DNA of 14,695 nt. Source: Paracoccaceae bacterium (GTDB taxonomy: Bacteria > Pseudomonadota > Alphaproteobacteria > Rhodobacterales > Rhodobacteraceae). Positions 1 to 6,630 of the stretch are shown here, in pieces. The position numbers were made by a program, and so were the translations under genes. The DNA is taken from NCBI GenBank assembly GCA_026982255.1, contig JALSHL010000200.1:1-14695 (forward strand), written 5' to 3'. Below the pieces are notes generated by a model. It saw only the letters and a program-made list of their open reading frames with translations, was not told where the DNA came from and did no database searches. How positions within the stretch are numbered: the first letter of the stretch is position 1; every line of letters starts with the position of its first letter.

Positions 1-156
1 GAAGGGCGGCGTCACGATATGGCGCAGGGTCTGCGCCAGAAAGATCGTCAAACGCCCGATGGCCGCCAGCAACCCCAGAAAGGAGCGCCCGACGGAGGCA
101 AGAATATTCTGGAAAAAACCGAGTATCTGTATCAAGGGACCGCCCCAAACTGTCAT
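1..156 (-). CDS. MlaE-family ABC transporter permease, N-terminal part (runs off the left edge)
   Basis: Only the first 52 codons are inside the window. They read MTVWGGPLIQILGFFQNILA, then a short Gly/Arg stretch and a second hydrophobic segment ending LRHIVTPPF. The pattern 'GRSFLGLLAAIGRLTIF...' resembles the N-terminus of MlaE/YrbE permeases, which move phospholipids between outer and inner membrane together with an ATPase and an MCE-domain protein. The gene starts 41 bases after the alr stop on the same strand, so the two are probably co-transcribed. In this frame a TAG lies three codons before the ATG at 154-156, so the start cannot be further upstream. No clear Shine-Dalgarno precedes this ATG. 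A TTG at codon 8, preceded by GGGGCGG, is an alternative start. Family assignment comes from recognising a short N-terminus and is only moderately sure. Confidence 0.65.
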   Translation of the reverse strand, partial: MTVWGGPLIQILGFFQNILASVGRSFLGLLAAIGRLTIFLAQTLRHIVTPPF

Positions 157-197
157 ACGATAGCACTACGCAATAGGCGCGCGCATGGCAAGCATAC

Positions 198-1235
198 TCA
201 GGCGCCGCCGGTGTAGCGCCGCGTATAGCGCCCCCCGAGCGAGGTCAGGATTTCATATCCGATGGTGCCTGCGGCCCCGGCCAGAACATCCACGGTCTGT
301 GTTGCGTTCAGGATCTCCAGCTCCGGCGGCACTTCGGGCAATTCGGTCACATCGACGGTGATCAGGTCCATGGAAATCCGTCCGACCACGGGGCAGGGGG
401 TCTCTCCCGCATAGAGCACGGCCTTGCCGCCCATGGCCCGTATCAGCCCGTCGGCGTAGCCTGCCGCCGCCGTCGCGATGGTCGAGGGGCGTTTGGCGAT
501 CCATGTCATGCCATAGCCGACGCCCTCGCCCGGCAGAACCGTGCGGGTCTGGATCACGGGCAGGGATAGGCGCACGACAGGGCGCGCTTCGCTGAAGGGT
601 TCGCCGCCGTAAAGGCCGATACCCGGGCGCGTCAGGTTGAAATGATAGGGCGGGCCGAGCAGGATTCCCCCTGTTGCCGCGATGCTTTTCGGTGCGGGCA
701 GTGCCAGCGTCATGCTGTGGAATGCCGCCAGTTGCGCCGCGTTCATCGGATGCACCGGATCGTCGGCGCAGGCCAGATGGCTCATCACCAGTTGCGGGGC
801 CAGCGCGGGGATGTGCAGGGCAATGCCCGCCAGTTCCGCCGCCTCCATCCCCAGACGGTTCATGCCGGTATCGAGCTGCAAGCCGCAAGCCTTCGCCCCG
901 TCGGCGATAAAGCGCGAGACCTGTTCGGCCGAGTTGAGCAGCGGGATCAGGTTGTGACCGGCAAAGGCGGCCTCGCTCCCCTTCATATATCCGGAAAACA
1001 CAAAAATCCGCGGCCCCGCGCCCAGCACCTTGCGCAGGATCACCCCTTCGCTGGCCAGCGCCACGAAAAACGTCCGCACACCGGCCTTTTGCAGGGCTTT
1101 CGCTACAGGGGGGACGCCGAGACCATAGGCATCCGCCTTGACCACCGCGCCGGTCTCGCCCGCCGATTTCGCATCCAGCGCCCGCCAGTTGGCGACGAGG
1201 GCGGACAGGTCGATTGTAAGTGTTGCTCGTTCCAT
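198..1235 (-). CDS. alr: Alanine racemase (PLP-dependent), supplies D-alanine for peptidoglycan
   Basis: Cytoplasmic enzyme interconverting L- and D-alanine. The 345-residue product has the PLP-lysine motif VVKADAYGLG (Lys33), MNRLGM around residue 127, the FNLTRPGIGLYGG motif near 199-211, and GVGYGMTW with the second catalytic residue Tyr241. VGRISMD (284-290) is also typical. The length is slightly below the usual 355-375. I place the start at the ATG at 1233-1235 (MERATLTIDL), because related proteins begin there. A TTG six codons upstream is in frame, but it falls in the GGGAC stretch that could act as a weak ribosome-binding site. The gene lies downstream of the porin terminator, has its own promoter at 1428-1456, and is followed after 41 bases by the MlaE-like permease. 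Confidence 0.96.
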   Translation of the reverse strand: MERATLTIDLSALVANWRALDAKSAGETGAVVKADAYGLGVPPVAKALQKAGVRTFFVALASEGVILRKVLGAGPRIFVFSGYMKGSEAAFAGHNLIPLLNSAEQVSRFIADGAKACGLQLDTGMNRLGMEAAELAGIALHIPALAPQLVMSHLACADDPVHPMNAAQLAAFHSMTLALPAPKSIAATGGILLGPPYHFNLTRPGIGLYGGEPFSEARPVVRLSLPVIQTRTVLPGEGVGYGMTWIAKRPSTIATAAAGYADGLIRAMGGKAVLYAGETPCPVVGRISMDLITVDVTELPEVPPELEILNATQTVDVLAGAAGTIGYEILTSLGGRYTRRYTGGA

Positions 1236-1427
1236 ATGGTTTTGTTGTCCCAAGCCGGGGCGGGGTCAAGTAGTTCCGTTTGATTTATTGGCAGCAACGC
1301 AACCATGTAACAGCGTGAATCCGTTAGGGGTGGACGCTTTGTCGGTCTGCCTTCTGTTTTCGGCACCCCATTCGGGCTGTTCCATCGGGTGAGGTGCTTG
1401 AAAAAAGCGGTGACAGATACAGCGCAA

Positions 1428-1456
1428 ATTACAGCGCCGGAAGAACGCAGCGTCAA
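1428..1456 (-). promoter_or_regulatory. Predicted sigma-70-type promoter of alr
   Basis: On the minus strand TTGACG (1451-1456) and TGTAAT (1428-1433) are separated by exactly 17 bases; each matches the consensus at 5 of 6 positions. It lies just past the porin terminator and points at alr, implying an untranslated leader of roughly 185 bases. The remainder of 1236-1534 shows no recognisable gene apart from a weak 39-codon ORF (1266-1385, minus) without a Shine-Dalgarno. Confidence 0.6.
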
Positions 1457-1483
1457 AATACGCGGTCTGGAGTAAAAGCAAAA

Positions 1484-1509
1484 AGCCGGAGCGGGTTGCC
1501 GCTCCGGCT
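1484..1509 (-). terminator. Rho-independent terminator of the porin-like gene
   Basis: Perfect 11-bp stem AGCCGGAGCGG / CCGCTCCGGCT with a 4-base loop. On the minus strand it is followed by TTTTTGCTTTTA. It lies 26 bases beyond the porin stop codon and insulates alr from it. Confidence 0.9.
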
Positions 1510-1534
1510 ATATCAGGGGCAGAAAAAGCCGGGA

Positions 1535-2410
1535 TCAGTTCATAACATCTGTCCAGAGGCTCGCACGGCGCGGCAACCACGGCAGCCCGACAATACCCGC
1601 ATTAACCAGTTCGGCCCTGCTGCCGGCACCGAACATATAGCGGACGCCGAGGTTGACCGAGGTCTCGTTGCCATAGTCGGGATCGTTTATTGCATCATAT
1701 GACGCATACCGCACCCCGTAGGTAATGGCGAGGTTGCCCGAAGAGCCAACGGTGGTTTCGCCGGACAGCGCAACCGTCCACCAGTCGCCCGGTTCGTCGG
1801 AATCCTCGTAGTAGCTGTTGCCGCCGTATTCGGCCTCGCCGATGACGGTTGTCCGGTCGCTCCAGGCGTAGGATGCTCCGATGCGTCCGAAAGTGGCTTC
1901 ACGAAAGCCGCCGCTGGCGGTTGTCGCCTTCTCGGGATTGTCGCCGTAGCCTGCCTGTGCGAACAGGGTAAGCCTGTCATTGACCGCGTGGACCGCTTCC
2001 AGACCTGCATAAGCCACATTGTAGCTGAAGGCGGAAGTGAACGGATCTGTCGGGGCGGTGCCGTATCCGGCGAAACCGCCCAGCTTGCTCGAGGAGCCCA
2101 CATCGAACAAAAGATGGATGCCGGCCTCCGATTGTGGTCCGGGGGTGACGTCAAAAGGCGAGTTGGCGATGCCTGAGTCATAACTGTCCGTGCGATAATT
2201 CCCTTCGAGAACGGCCGTGGCATTCCCGAAAGTGAAAGCAAAGGCGCCGGACACTGTGCCGGAGTTGCTTTCCTGGCTTTCGACATCGTTGGGATTGAGG
2301 CCCAGGTTATTGCCGTATTCGGCGCCGATATATCCGACGCTCTGGGCGGAAACCGAACTCGCGAAGGCAAGAAACAGGGCGACGGAGATATTCAAAGTAT
2401 TGGATTGCAT
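1535..2410 (-). CDS. Porin-like outer-membrane beta-barrel protein
   Basis: The 291-residue product starts with a signal peptide, MQSNTLNISVALFLAFASSVSA, with predicted cleavage after Ala22. The rest is rich in Gly, Tyr, Ser and Asn, has almost no Cys, and shows alternating polar/hydrophobic stretches such as 'NLAITYGVRYASYD' and 'TSVNLGVRYMFG', typical of transmembrane beta-strands. I chose the second of two close ATGs (2408-2410) because AAGGA lies about 8 bases before it; the ATG three codons upstream directly abuts AAGG. The likely last strand ends at 'GVRYMF', yet a further 31 residues follow (GAGSRAELVNAG... to DVMN), which is unusual for a barrel that normally ends in an aromatic residue. 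It is an independent unit with its own terminator. Substrate unknown; porin is inferred from composition and signal peptide only. Confidence 0.7.
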   Translation of the reverse strand: MQSNTLNISVALFLAFASSVSAQSVGYIGAEYGNNLGLNPNDVESQESNSGTVSGAFAFTFGNATAVLEGNYRTDSYDSGIANSPFDVTPGPQSEAGIHLLFDVGSSSKLGGFAGYGTAPTDPFTSAFSYNVAYAGLEAVHAVNDRLTLFAQAGYGDNPEKATTASGGFREATFGRIGASYAWSDRTTVIGEAEYGGNSYYEDSDEPGDWWTVALSGETTVGSSGNLAITYGVRYASYDAINDPDYGNETSVNLGVRYMFGAGSRAELVNAGIVGLPWLPRRASLWTDVMN

Positions 2411-2470
2411 CGTTGGCATCCTTTCTGCGCGCTACACTATATAATCTACTCCCACAATCCATGGCACATA

Positions 2471-2486
2471 CAGGTAACCCTGTCAA
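2471..2486 (-). promoter_or_regulatory. Possible operator or -35 element upstream of the porin-like gene
   Basis: On the minus strand TTGACA (2481-2486) overlaps the inverted repeat ACAGG-GTTA-CCTGT. A TATATA/TATAGT stretch (2436-2443) nearer the gene is too far (37 bases) to pair with this TTGACA. A CCAT about 16 bases downstream would instead resemble a heat-shock type arrangement. The rest of the 237-base gap 2411-2647 shows nothing else I can name. Confidence 0.3.
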
Positions 2487-2647
2487 GATTTTCACCGTTT
2501 ACCGGATATTCACGCTTCAACTTTCGTTTATGCTCCGTGGAGGCCAGGGTATCCCCGGTTTCGACCAAAGTTATATATGCTGCCGGATGTAAACCGTTCT
2601 GACAAAGTGCGGTTCATGCAGGTCGATATCAGGGTGCCCGCAGGACA

Positions 2648-4126
2648 TCAGCCGAAATCCCCGCCGCCCTGTTGATAGGGTTTGACCAGATTGCCGAAGC
2701 GGGTGAACTGGCCCTCGAAGGACAGCTCGATATGGCCGATAGGGCCGTGGCGCTGCTTGCCGATGATGACTTCGGCCTTGCCGTGCAGGGCGGCCATTTC
2801 CTCTTGCCAGGCCATCATTTTCTCGACCTCGTGGTCGCCCGGTTTCTCGCGTTCCTTGTAGTATTCCTCGCGGTAGACGAACATCACCACATCGGCGTCC
2901 TGCTCGATGGAGCCGGACTCGCGCAGGTCCGACAGTTGCGGGCGCTTGTCGTCGCGGCTTTCGACCTGACGCGACAGCTGCGACAGGGCGATGACCGGAA
3001 TGTTCAGCTCCTTCGCGATGGCTTTCAGGCCCTGCGTGATCTCGGAAACCTCGTTGACGCGGCTGTCCTTGGCGCTGGCGGGGCGGACCAGTTGCAGGTA
3101 GTCGACCATCAGCACATCCAGCCCGTGCTGGCGTTTGAGGCGCCGTGCGCGTGCCGCCAGCGTGGAAATCGGCAGGGCCGGGGTGTCGTCGATATAGAGC
3201 GGGCAGCGCTCCAGATCCTTGGCGGCCTCGATAAAGCGGCGGAATTCTTCCTCGGACATGTCGCCGCGCCGGATCTGTTCCGACGGGATTTCCGCCGCCT
3301 CCGACAGGATCCGCGCCGCCAGCTGTTCCGAGGACATCTCCAGCGAATAGAAACCGACCACACCGCCCTGGACCGTTCCTTCGGTGCCGTCGGGACGGAT
3401 GCCCTTTTTATACGCTTTGGCAATATTGAAGGCGATGTTCGTCGCCAGCGAGGTTTTCCCCATCGAGGGACGGCCTGCCAGAATAATCAGGTCCGACGGG
3501 TGCAGCCCGCCCAGTTTCTTGTCCATGTCGATCAGGCCGGTGGAAATACCGGACATGCCGCCTTCGCGCAGATAGGCGGCATTGGCGACATCGACGGCCT
3601 GTTTCAGCGCGGACAGGAAGCTCTGGAAACCGCTGTCCACCTGTCCGGCCTCGCCAAGCTGGTAGAGCTTCTGTTCCGCATCGACGATCTGCTCCTTCGG
3701 CTCGCTGTCCACATCCACCGCCGCCGCCTTGGCCGCGATTTCCTGTCCGATGGCAATCAGGTCGCGCCGGATGGCCAGATCGTAGATCATCTGCGCGTAA
3801 TCCTTGGCCGCGAAGATCGAGATCGACGCCCCCGCCAGACGCACCAGATAGGCCGGACCGCCGAGTTCTTTCAGACCCTCGTCGTCCTCCATGAATGCCT
3901 TGATGGTCACGGGCGAGGCCAGCGCGTTTTTCTGGATGCGGTTCGAGATCACCTCGAAAATGCGGCCATGCACGGGATCGTAAAAATGCGAGGCGTTCAC
4001 GATCGAGGTTACGCGGTCGAATACGTCGTTGTTGACCAGCAGCGCGCCGAGCAGTGCCTGTTCCGCCTCGATATTATGGGGCAGGGCCTGTGCCTCTGCT
4101 TCCATATCCATGTTCCCGTCTGCCAT
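2648..4126 (-). CDS. dnaB: Replicative DNA helicase DnaB
   Basis: Hexameric helicase that unwinds DNA at the replication fork. The 492-residue protein has the N-terminal DnaB domain (about 15-115, 'LPHNIEAEQALLGALL') and the RecA-like motor domain (about 190-480). Visible motor motifs are Walker A GRPSMGKTS (218-226), the catalytic Glu in FYSLEMS (Glu263), Walker B LMVDYLQL (Asp342), ALSQLSRQVESR (380-391), SDLRESGSIEQDADVV (399-414) and the arginine-finger region KQRHGPIG (457-464). The start at 4124-4126 is supported by GGAGGGAG at good spacing; an extended frame further upstream lacks such support. Length is normal and no intein or insertion is seen. It is followed on the same strand, after 237 bases, by the porin-like gene. 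Confidence 0.98.
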   Translation of the reverse strand: MADGNMDMEAEAQALPHNIEAEQALLGALLVNNDVFDRVTSIVNASHFYDPVHGRIFEVISNRIQKNALASPVTIKAFMEDDEGLKELGGPAYLVRLAGASISIFAAKDYAQMIYDLAIRRDLIAIGQEIAAKAAAVDVDSEPKEQIVDAEQKLYQLGEAGQVDSGFQSFLSALKQAVDVANAAYLREGGMSGISTGLIDMDKKLGGLHPSDLIILAGRPSMGKTSLATNIAFNIAKAYKKGIRPDGTEGTVQGGVVGFYSLEMSSEQLAARILSEAAEIPSEQIRRGDMSEEEFRRFIEAAKDLERCPLYIDDTPALPISTLAARARRLKRQHGLDVLMVDYLQLVRPASAKDSRVNEVSEITQGLKAIAKELNIPVIALSQLSRQVESRDDKRPQLSDLRESGSIEQDADVVMFVYREEYYKEREKPGDHEVEKMMAWQEEMAALHGKAEVIIGKQRHGPIGHIELSFEGQFTRFGNLVKPYQQGGGDFG

Positions 4127-4147
4127 GAGTCGCTCCCTCCGGTTCCG

Positions 4148-4216
4148 CTTATACACCAGGCGCGGGGTATCCACAGGATGTTAATTGCGGGGATAACTGC
4201 TGTTTTGTTATCCGGG
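4148..4216 (-). promoter_or_regulatory. dnaB upstream region: -10 element, inverted repeat and DnaA-box-like words
   Basis: A minus-strand TATAAG (4148-4153) lies about 22 bases before the dnaB ATG. Upstream is a perfect 7-bp inverted repeat, GGATAAC (4191-4197) and GTTATCC (4207-4213). Three words resemble DnaA boxes (TTATNCACA): GTATCCACA (4167-4175, plus strand, one mismatch), TTATCCCCG (4188-4196, minus strand) and TTATCCGGG (4208-4216, plus strand). No good -35 hexamer is visible. Confidence 0.35.
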
Positions 4217-4283
4217 TTTTATCGGTGGGGCATAGGCTTCCGGTGCAATTTCTGCCGGATATGACCATGGTTATATATAGCTT

Positions 4284-4295
4284 TTCCGGCCGGAA
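4284..4295. repeat. 12-bp perfect palindrome upstream of the small lipoprotein gene
   Basis: TTCCGGCCGGAA is a perfect palindrome lying 43 bases before the lipoprotein ATG and directly after an AT-rich TTATATATA stretch (4271-4279) that could be a -10 element. This position suits an operator over the transcription start, but no regulator is identified. Confidence 0.35.
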
Positions 4296-4338
4296 TGACA
4301 TGCAGGGAGCAGTTTCAACCCAGACAAATGGAGCCGAT

Positions 4339-4485
4339 ATGACCAAACTTGTTTCCGCTGCTTTCCTCCTTCTCGCACTGGCAGCCTGTGCCCAGCAATA
4401 TACGCAGGAACCGGCCTATGGTCGCCCGTATTCTTCGCACGAGGCAAACGAGGGGAACGAAGCCAATGAATACGGCGGCTGGTGA
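4339..4485 (+). CDS. Small lipoprotein of unknown function (48 residues)
   Basis: The product begins MTKLVSAAFLLLALAAC, a short lipoprotein signal peptide with lipobox LAAC, so Cys17 should be lipidated after signal peptidase II cleavage. The mature part is only 32 residues, hydrophilic and acidic, with Gln/Tyr early and an Asn/Glu-rich 'HEANEGNEANEYGGW' tail. GGAG lies 5 bases before the ATG at 4339; the longer frame from 4225 has no such site and would bury the signal peptide. The gene is alone on the plus strand between dnaB (divergent) and the PAP2 gene (convergent, ends 4525). It may be an entericidin-like or other small cell-envelope lipoprotein, but there is no sequence motif beyond the signal. 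I do not recognise the family. Confidence 0.75.
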   Translation: MTKLVSAAFLLLALAACAQQYTQEPAYGRPYSSHEANEGNEANEYGGW

Positions 4486-4495
4486 TTCAGTCGCC
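4474..4495 (+). terminator. Hairpin at the lipoprotein stop codon, possible weak terminator
   Basis: An 8-bp stem (GGCGGCTG with CAGTCGCC, including one G-U pair) with a 6-base loop overlaps the end of the lipoprotein gene. No T-run follows, so termination would be weak or Rho-dependent. It sits between two convergent genes. Confidence 0.35.
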
Positions 4496-4524
4496 GGATT
4501 GTAATGATTGCGCCTCGCGGATTG

Positions 4525-5160
4525 CTATTCGCGGGGCGCGAGGCCGAGCCGGCCGGCCAGCAGGCGATACATGGCAATCGCGCCCAGTGTGCCGATGGTG
4601 GCACCGATAATCACGTCGGCCAGATAGTGCGCCTCCAGCGGCATACGGCTGTAACCGGCCAGAATCGCCAGCGCGAAACCGATATAGCGCGTTTTCGGAT
4701 AGACCAGCGCCACCGCCGCCGCCATGGCAAAGGCGGTTGTGGTGTGGCCGGACGGCCAGCTGGCATATTCGGAGGCAAAGGACAGCGGGTCGAAACCCCG
4801 TGGCCCTTCGGTTTCGAAGAGATAGGGGCGGGCGCGCCCGACCAGTCCCTTGATCACCATGATAAATGCCCCCGAGGCAAAAACAGAGGCAAAGATATAG
4901 ACACCTTTGCGTCCCGTCGTGCGCCAGCCCGTATTTTCCGGTTTCAGGCGTGCCATTCCGAAACCGGCCAGCATCATCAGGATCGTCACCACGGCCATCC
5001 AGGAAGAATCGCCGAGAAAGGTGATCCGTTTCCAGATTGCAATGGTATCGGGATCGGTTACCCGCGTCAGGTAATACACCCGCTCGTCCAGCAGCGCGAA
5101 GCTGATCATCGACAGGACAAAGCCGAGAGCGGCGTATTTTGCGACTGGCAGGTTTTTCAT
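4525..5160 (-). CDS. PAP2-family membrane phosphatase
   Basis: An integral inner-membrane phosphatase of the PAP2 superfamily, which dephosphorylates lipid phosphates such as phosphatidic acid, phosphatidylglycerol phosphate or undecaprenyl pyrophosphate at the periplasmic face. The three signature motifs of the 211-residue protein are intact: K-x6-RP (Lys104 to Pro112), PSGH (136-139) and SR-x5-H-x3-D (Ser171, His178, Asp182). About five to six hydrophobic segments are visible, at roughly 8-24, 55-72, 88-105, 140-155, 158-170 and 183-199. The start at 5158-5160 follows GGGGA with 7-base spacing; the longer reading frame upstream would run through the rplI terminator and was rejected. The substrate cannot be told from the sequence. 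It is transcribed separately from rplI because of the terminator in front of it. Confidence 0.88.
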   Translation of the reverse strand: MKNLPVAKYAALGFVLSMISFALLDERVYYLTRVTDPDTIAIWKRITFLGDSSWMAVVTILMMLAGFGMARLKPENTGWRTTGRKGVYIFASVFASGAFIMVIKGLVGRARPYLFETEGPRGFDPLSFASEYASWPSGHTTTAFAMAAAVALVYPKTRYIGFALAILAGYSRMPLEAHYLADVIIGATIGTLGAIAMYRLLAGRLGLAPRE

Positions 5161-5177
5161 ATGTGTATCCCCGAAAG

Positions 5178-5211
5178 AAAAGGCCGCATGCAATCTGCAC
5201 GCGGCCCTTTT
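5178..5211 (-). terminator. Terminator of the rpsF-rpsR-rplI operon
   Basis: On the minus strand GGCCGC, a G-U pair and TGCA form an 11-bp stem with a 3-base loop, flanked by A-rich and T-rich runs (CCTTTTC on the exit side). On the plus strand the middle pair is a mismatch, so it works better for the minus-strand ribosomal operon. It lies 28 bases beyond the rplI stop. Confidence 0.9.
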
Positions 5212-5233
5212 GTATTGCAAGCGTTACCGGTGG

Positions 5234-5872
5234 TTAAACCTCCGGCTGCTCCTCGTTTTCGGCGGCCGCATCCTCGATCGGCTCTTCCGAAGCGAGCAAC
5301 TCGTCGTCTTCCGAGGCGGCTGCGCCGATATCGTCGAACAGTTCGGCGATCTCGAATTCCGCTTCGGCCTCGGCTTCGGCGGCAAGCTCGGCAATGGATT
5401 TGCCCGATGCCTGCAGCTCGGCTTCCTCGGCGGAACGGGCTACGTTGATAACGATGGTCACGTCAACCTCGGGGTGCAGGACCACACGCATGTTGTGCAG
5501 GCCCAGTTCCTTGATCGGCTTTTCCAGAACGATCTGCTTGCGATCGACGGTGAAACCTTCGGCCGTCGCCACTTCGGCGGCGTCGCGGTTGGTTACGGAA
5601 CCGTAAAGCGAACCGGAGTCGGAGGCGGAGCGAATCACGATGAACTGCTGTCCGTCGAGTTTTTCGGCCAGTGCCTCGGCCTCTTTCCGGGTTTCGAGGT
5701 TGCGTGCTTCGAGCTGCGCACGCTGTGCCTCGAACTGCTCCAGATTGGCCTTGGTCGCACGAAGCGCCTTGCCCTGCGGCATCAGGTAGTTGCGTGCGAA
5801 ACCGGGCTTGACGTTGACCACGTCACCCATCTGGCCCAGCTTGGCCACGCGTTCGAGAAGAACTACTTCCAT
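5234..5872 (-). CDS. rplI: 50S ribosomal protein L9 with acidic C-terminal extension
   Basis: The N-terminal L9 domain is unmistakable: MEVVLLERVAKLGQMGDVVN followed by KPGFARNYLMPQGKALRAT (22-40). A connecting helix rich in Glu/Ala/Arg follows, then the C-terminal rRNA-binding domain around 75-145 ('GSLYGSVTNRDAAEV', 'LHPEVDVTIVINV'). L9 is normally about 150 residues; this one has 212. The extra ~60 residues are Ala/Glu/Asp-rich and strongly acidic, a variation I know from related alphaproteobacteria. GGAG sits 8 bases before the ATG. The gene starts 11 bases after rpsR as the third gene of the operon. Confidence 0.97.
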   Translation of the reverse strand: MEVVLLERVAKLGQMGDVVNVKPGFARNYLMPQGKALRATKANLEQFEAQRAQLEARNLETRKEAEALAEKLDGQQFIVIRSASDSGSLYGSVTNRDAAEVATAEGFTVDRKQIVLEKPIKELGLHNMRVVLHPEVDVTIVINVARSAEEAELQASGKSIAELAAEAEAEAEFEIAELFDDIGAAASEDDELLASEEPIEDAAAENEEQPEV

Positions 5873-5883
5873 GGTCTTTCTCC

Positions 5884-6111
5884 TTACTTCACAGCGTAGG
5901 GCAGCAGGGCGAGGAAGCGGGCGCGTTTGATGGCACGGGCCAGTTCACGCTGCTTTTTCGCGGATACCGCGGTGATACGGGACGGAACGATTTTGCCGCG
6001 CTCGGAAATATAGCGCTGCAGCAGTTTCACGTCTTTGTAGTCGATTTTCGGTGCGTTATCGCCCGAGAAAGGACATGTCTTGCGACGGCGGAAAAACGGT
6101 TTGTTTGCCAT
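5884..6111 (-). CDS. rpsR: 30S ribosomal protein S18
   Basis: A 75-residue basic protein with the S18 pattern MANKPFFRRRKTCPFSG and 'IDYKDVKLLQRYISERGKIVPSRITAVSAKKQRELARAIKRARFLALLPY'. It binds 16S rRNA as a heterodimer with S6, encoded just upstream. AAGGA lies about 10 bases before the ATG. It starts 16 bases after rpsF and is followed 11 bases later by rplI. Confidence 0.98.
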   Translation of the reverse strand: MANKPFFRRRKTCPFSGDNAPKIDYKDVKLLQRYISERGKIVPSRITAVSAKKQRELARAIKRARFLALLPYAVK

Positions 6112-6127
6112 TGTTTAAGGTCCTTTC

Positions 6128-6490
6128 CTAATCGCGGCGCGGACGGCGCGGGCGCTCGTCACGGCTGTTTTTGGCCTGCACGACGGCCGAGGGGCCCTCT
6201 TCGTGCTCGTCCACCTTGATGGTCATGATGCGCATCACGTCGTCATGCAGACGCATCAGGCGCTCCATCTCCTGCACGGCGGCAGAGGGGGCGTCGGATT
6301 TCATGAAGGCATAGTGGCCCTTGCGGTTCTTGTTGATCTTGTAGGCCATCGTTTTGAGGCCCCAGTATTCCGTATCGACGACCTTGCCGCCGTTGTCGGA
6401 AAGGATAGCGCCGAAGTGCTCGATCAGGCCTTCGGCTTGGGCGTTGGACAAGTCCTGACGCGCAATAAATACGTGCTCGTAGAGCGCCAT
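6128..6490 (-). CDS. rpsF: 30S ribosomal protein S6
   Basis: A 120-residue S6 protein with 'MALYEHVFIARQDLS', 'WGLKTMAYKINKNRKGHYAFM' and 'EMERLMRLHDDVMRIMTIKVDEHEEGPS', ending in a basic Arg/Pro tail (RDERPRRPRRD). The start is the ATG at 6488-6490, six bases after AAGGTG. A GTG three codons upstream falls inside that ribosome-binding site and is unlikely. It is the first gene of rpsF-rpsR-rplI, with promoter at 6592-6619 and a structured leader in between. Confidence 0.97.
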   Translation of the reverse strand: MALYEHVFIARQDLSNAQAEGLIEHFGAILSDNGGKVVDTEYWGLKTMAYKINKNRKGHYAFMKSDAPSAAVQEMERLMRLHDDVMRIMTIKVDEHEEGPSAVVQAKNSRDERPRRPRRD

Positions 6491-6521
6491 ATCATTCACC
6501 TTTTTTCAGACGTGCTTCAAA

Positions 6522-6585
6522 ATGCGGGAGGCTACCCTCCGACCCCGCATACGAGAGGCCACGCGTTAAATGGTTCTCGGAGGAA
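6522..6585 (-). ncRNA. Structured leader of rpsF, possible S6:S18 autoregulatory element
   Basis: The predicted transcript leader (about 95 bases) can fold, on the minus strand, into ATGCG, a 5-base bulge GGGTC, GGAGG, loop GTAG, CCTCC, CGCAT (6522-6550). Upstream, CGAGA/TCTCG around CCA/TGG could form a second hairpin (about 6551-6580). In many bacteria the S6-S18 dimer binds a leader hairpin of rpsF to repress its own operon. The stem-bulge-stem layout and position fit, but I cannot confirm the conserved CCG contact residues in the right place. Confidence 0.4.
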
Positions 6586-6591
6586 TGGGGC

Positions 6592-6619
6592 CTTATAGCG
6601 GCACGGGCGGGGATTGCAA
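6592..6619 (-). promoter_or_regulatory. Predicted promoter of the rpsF operon
   Basis: On the minus strand TTGCAA (6614-6619) and TATAAG (6592-6597) are 16 bases apart. They lie just after the upstream gene's stop codon (6631) and about 100 bases before rpsF. Confidence 0.6.
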
Positions 6620-6630
6620 GGGCAAAGACC

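Noticed and set aside
253..1269. Second minus-strand frame overlapping alr
   Set aside because: Its Arg/Gly/Pro-rich translation is a frame-shadow of alr.
2436..2486. TTGACA and TATATA as one sigma-70 promoter for the porin-like gene
   Set aside because: The spacer is 37 bases, far from the usual 16-18.
2672..4264. A 530-codon open frame antisense to dnaB
   Set aside because: It mirrors dnaB codon structure in high-GC DNA, has no ribosome-binding site and shows no family motifs; dnaB is unmistakable on the other strand.
4510..4543. CCTCGCG ... CGCGAGG inverted repeat as a PAP2 terminator
   Set aside because: It overlaps the coding end, has a 17-base loop and no T-run on either strand.
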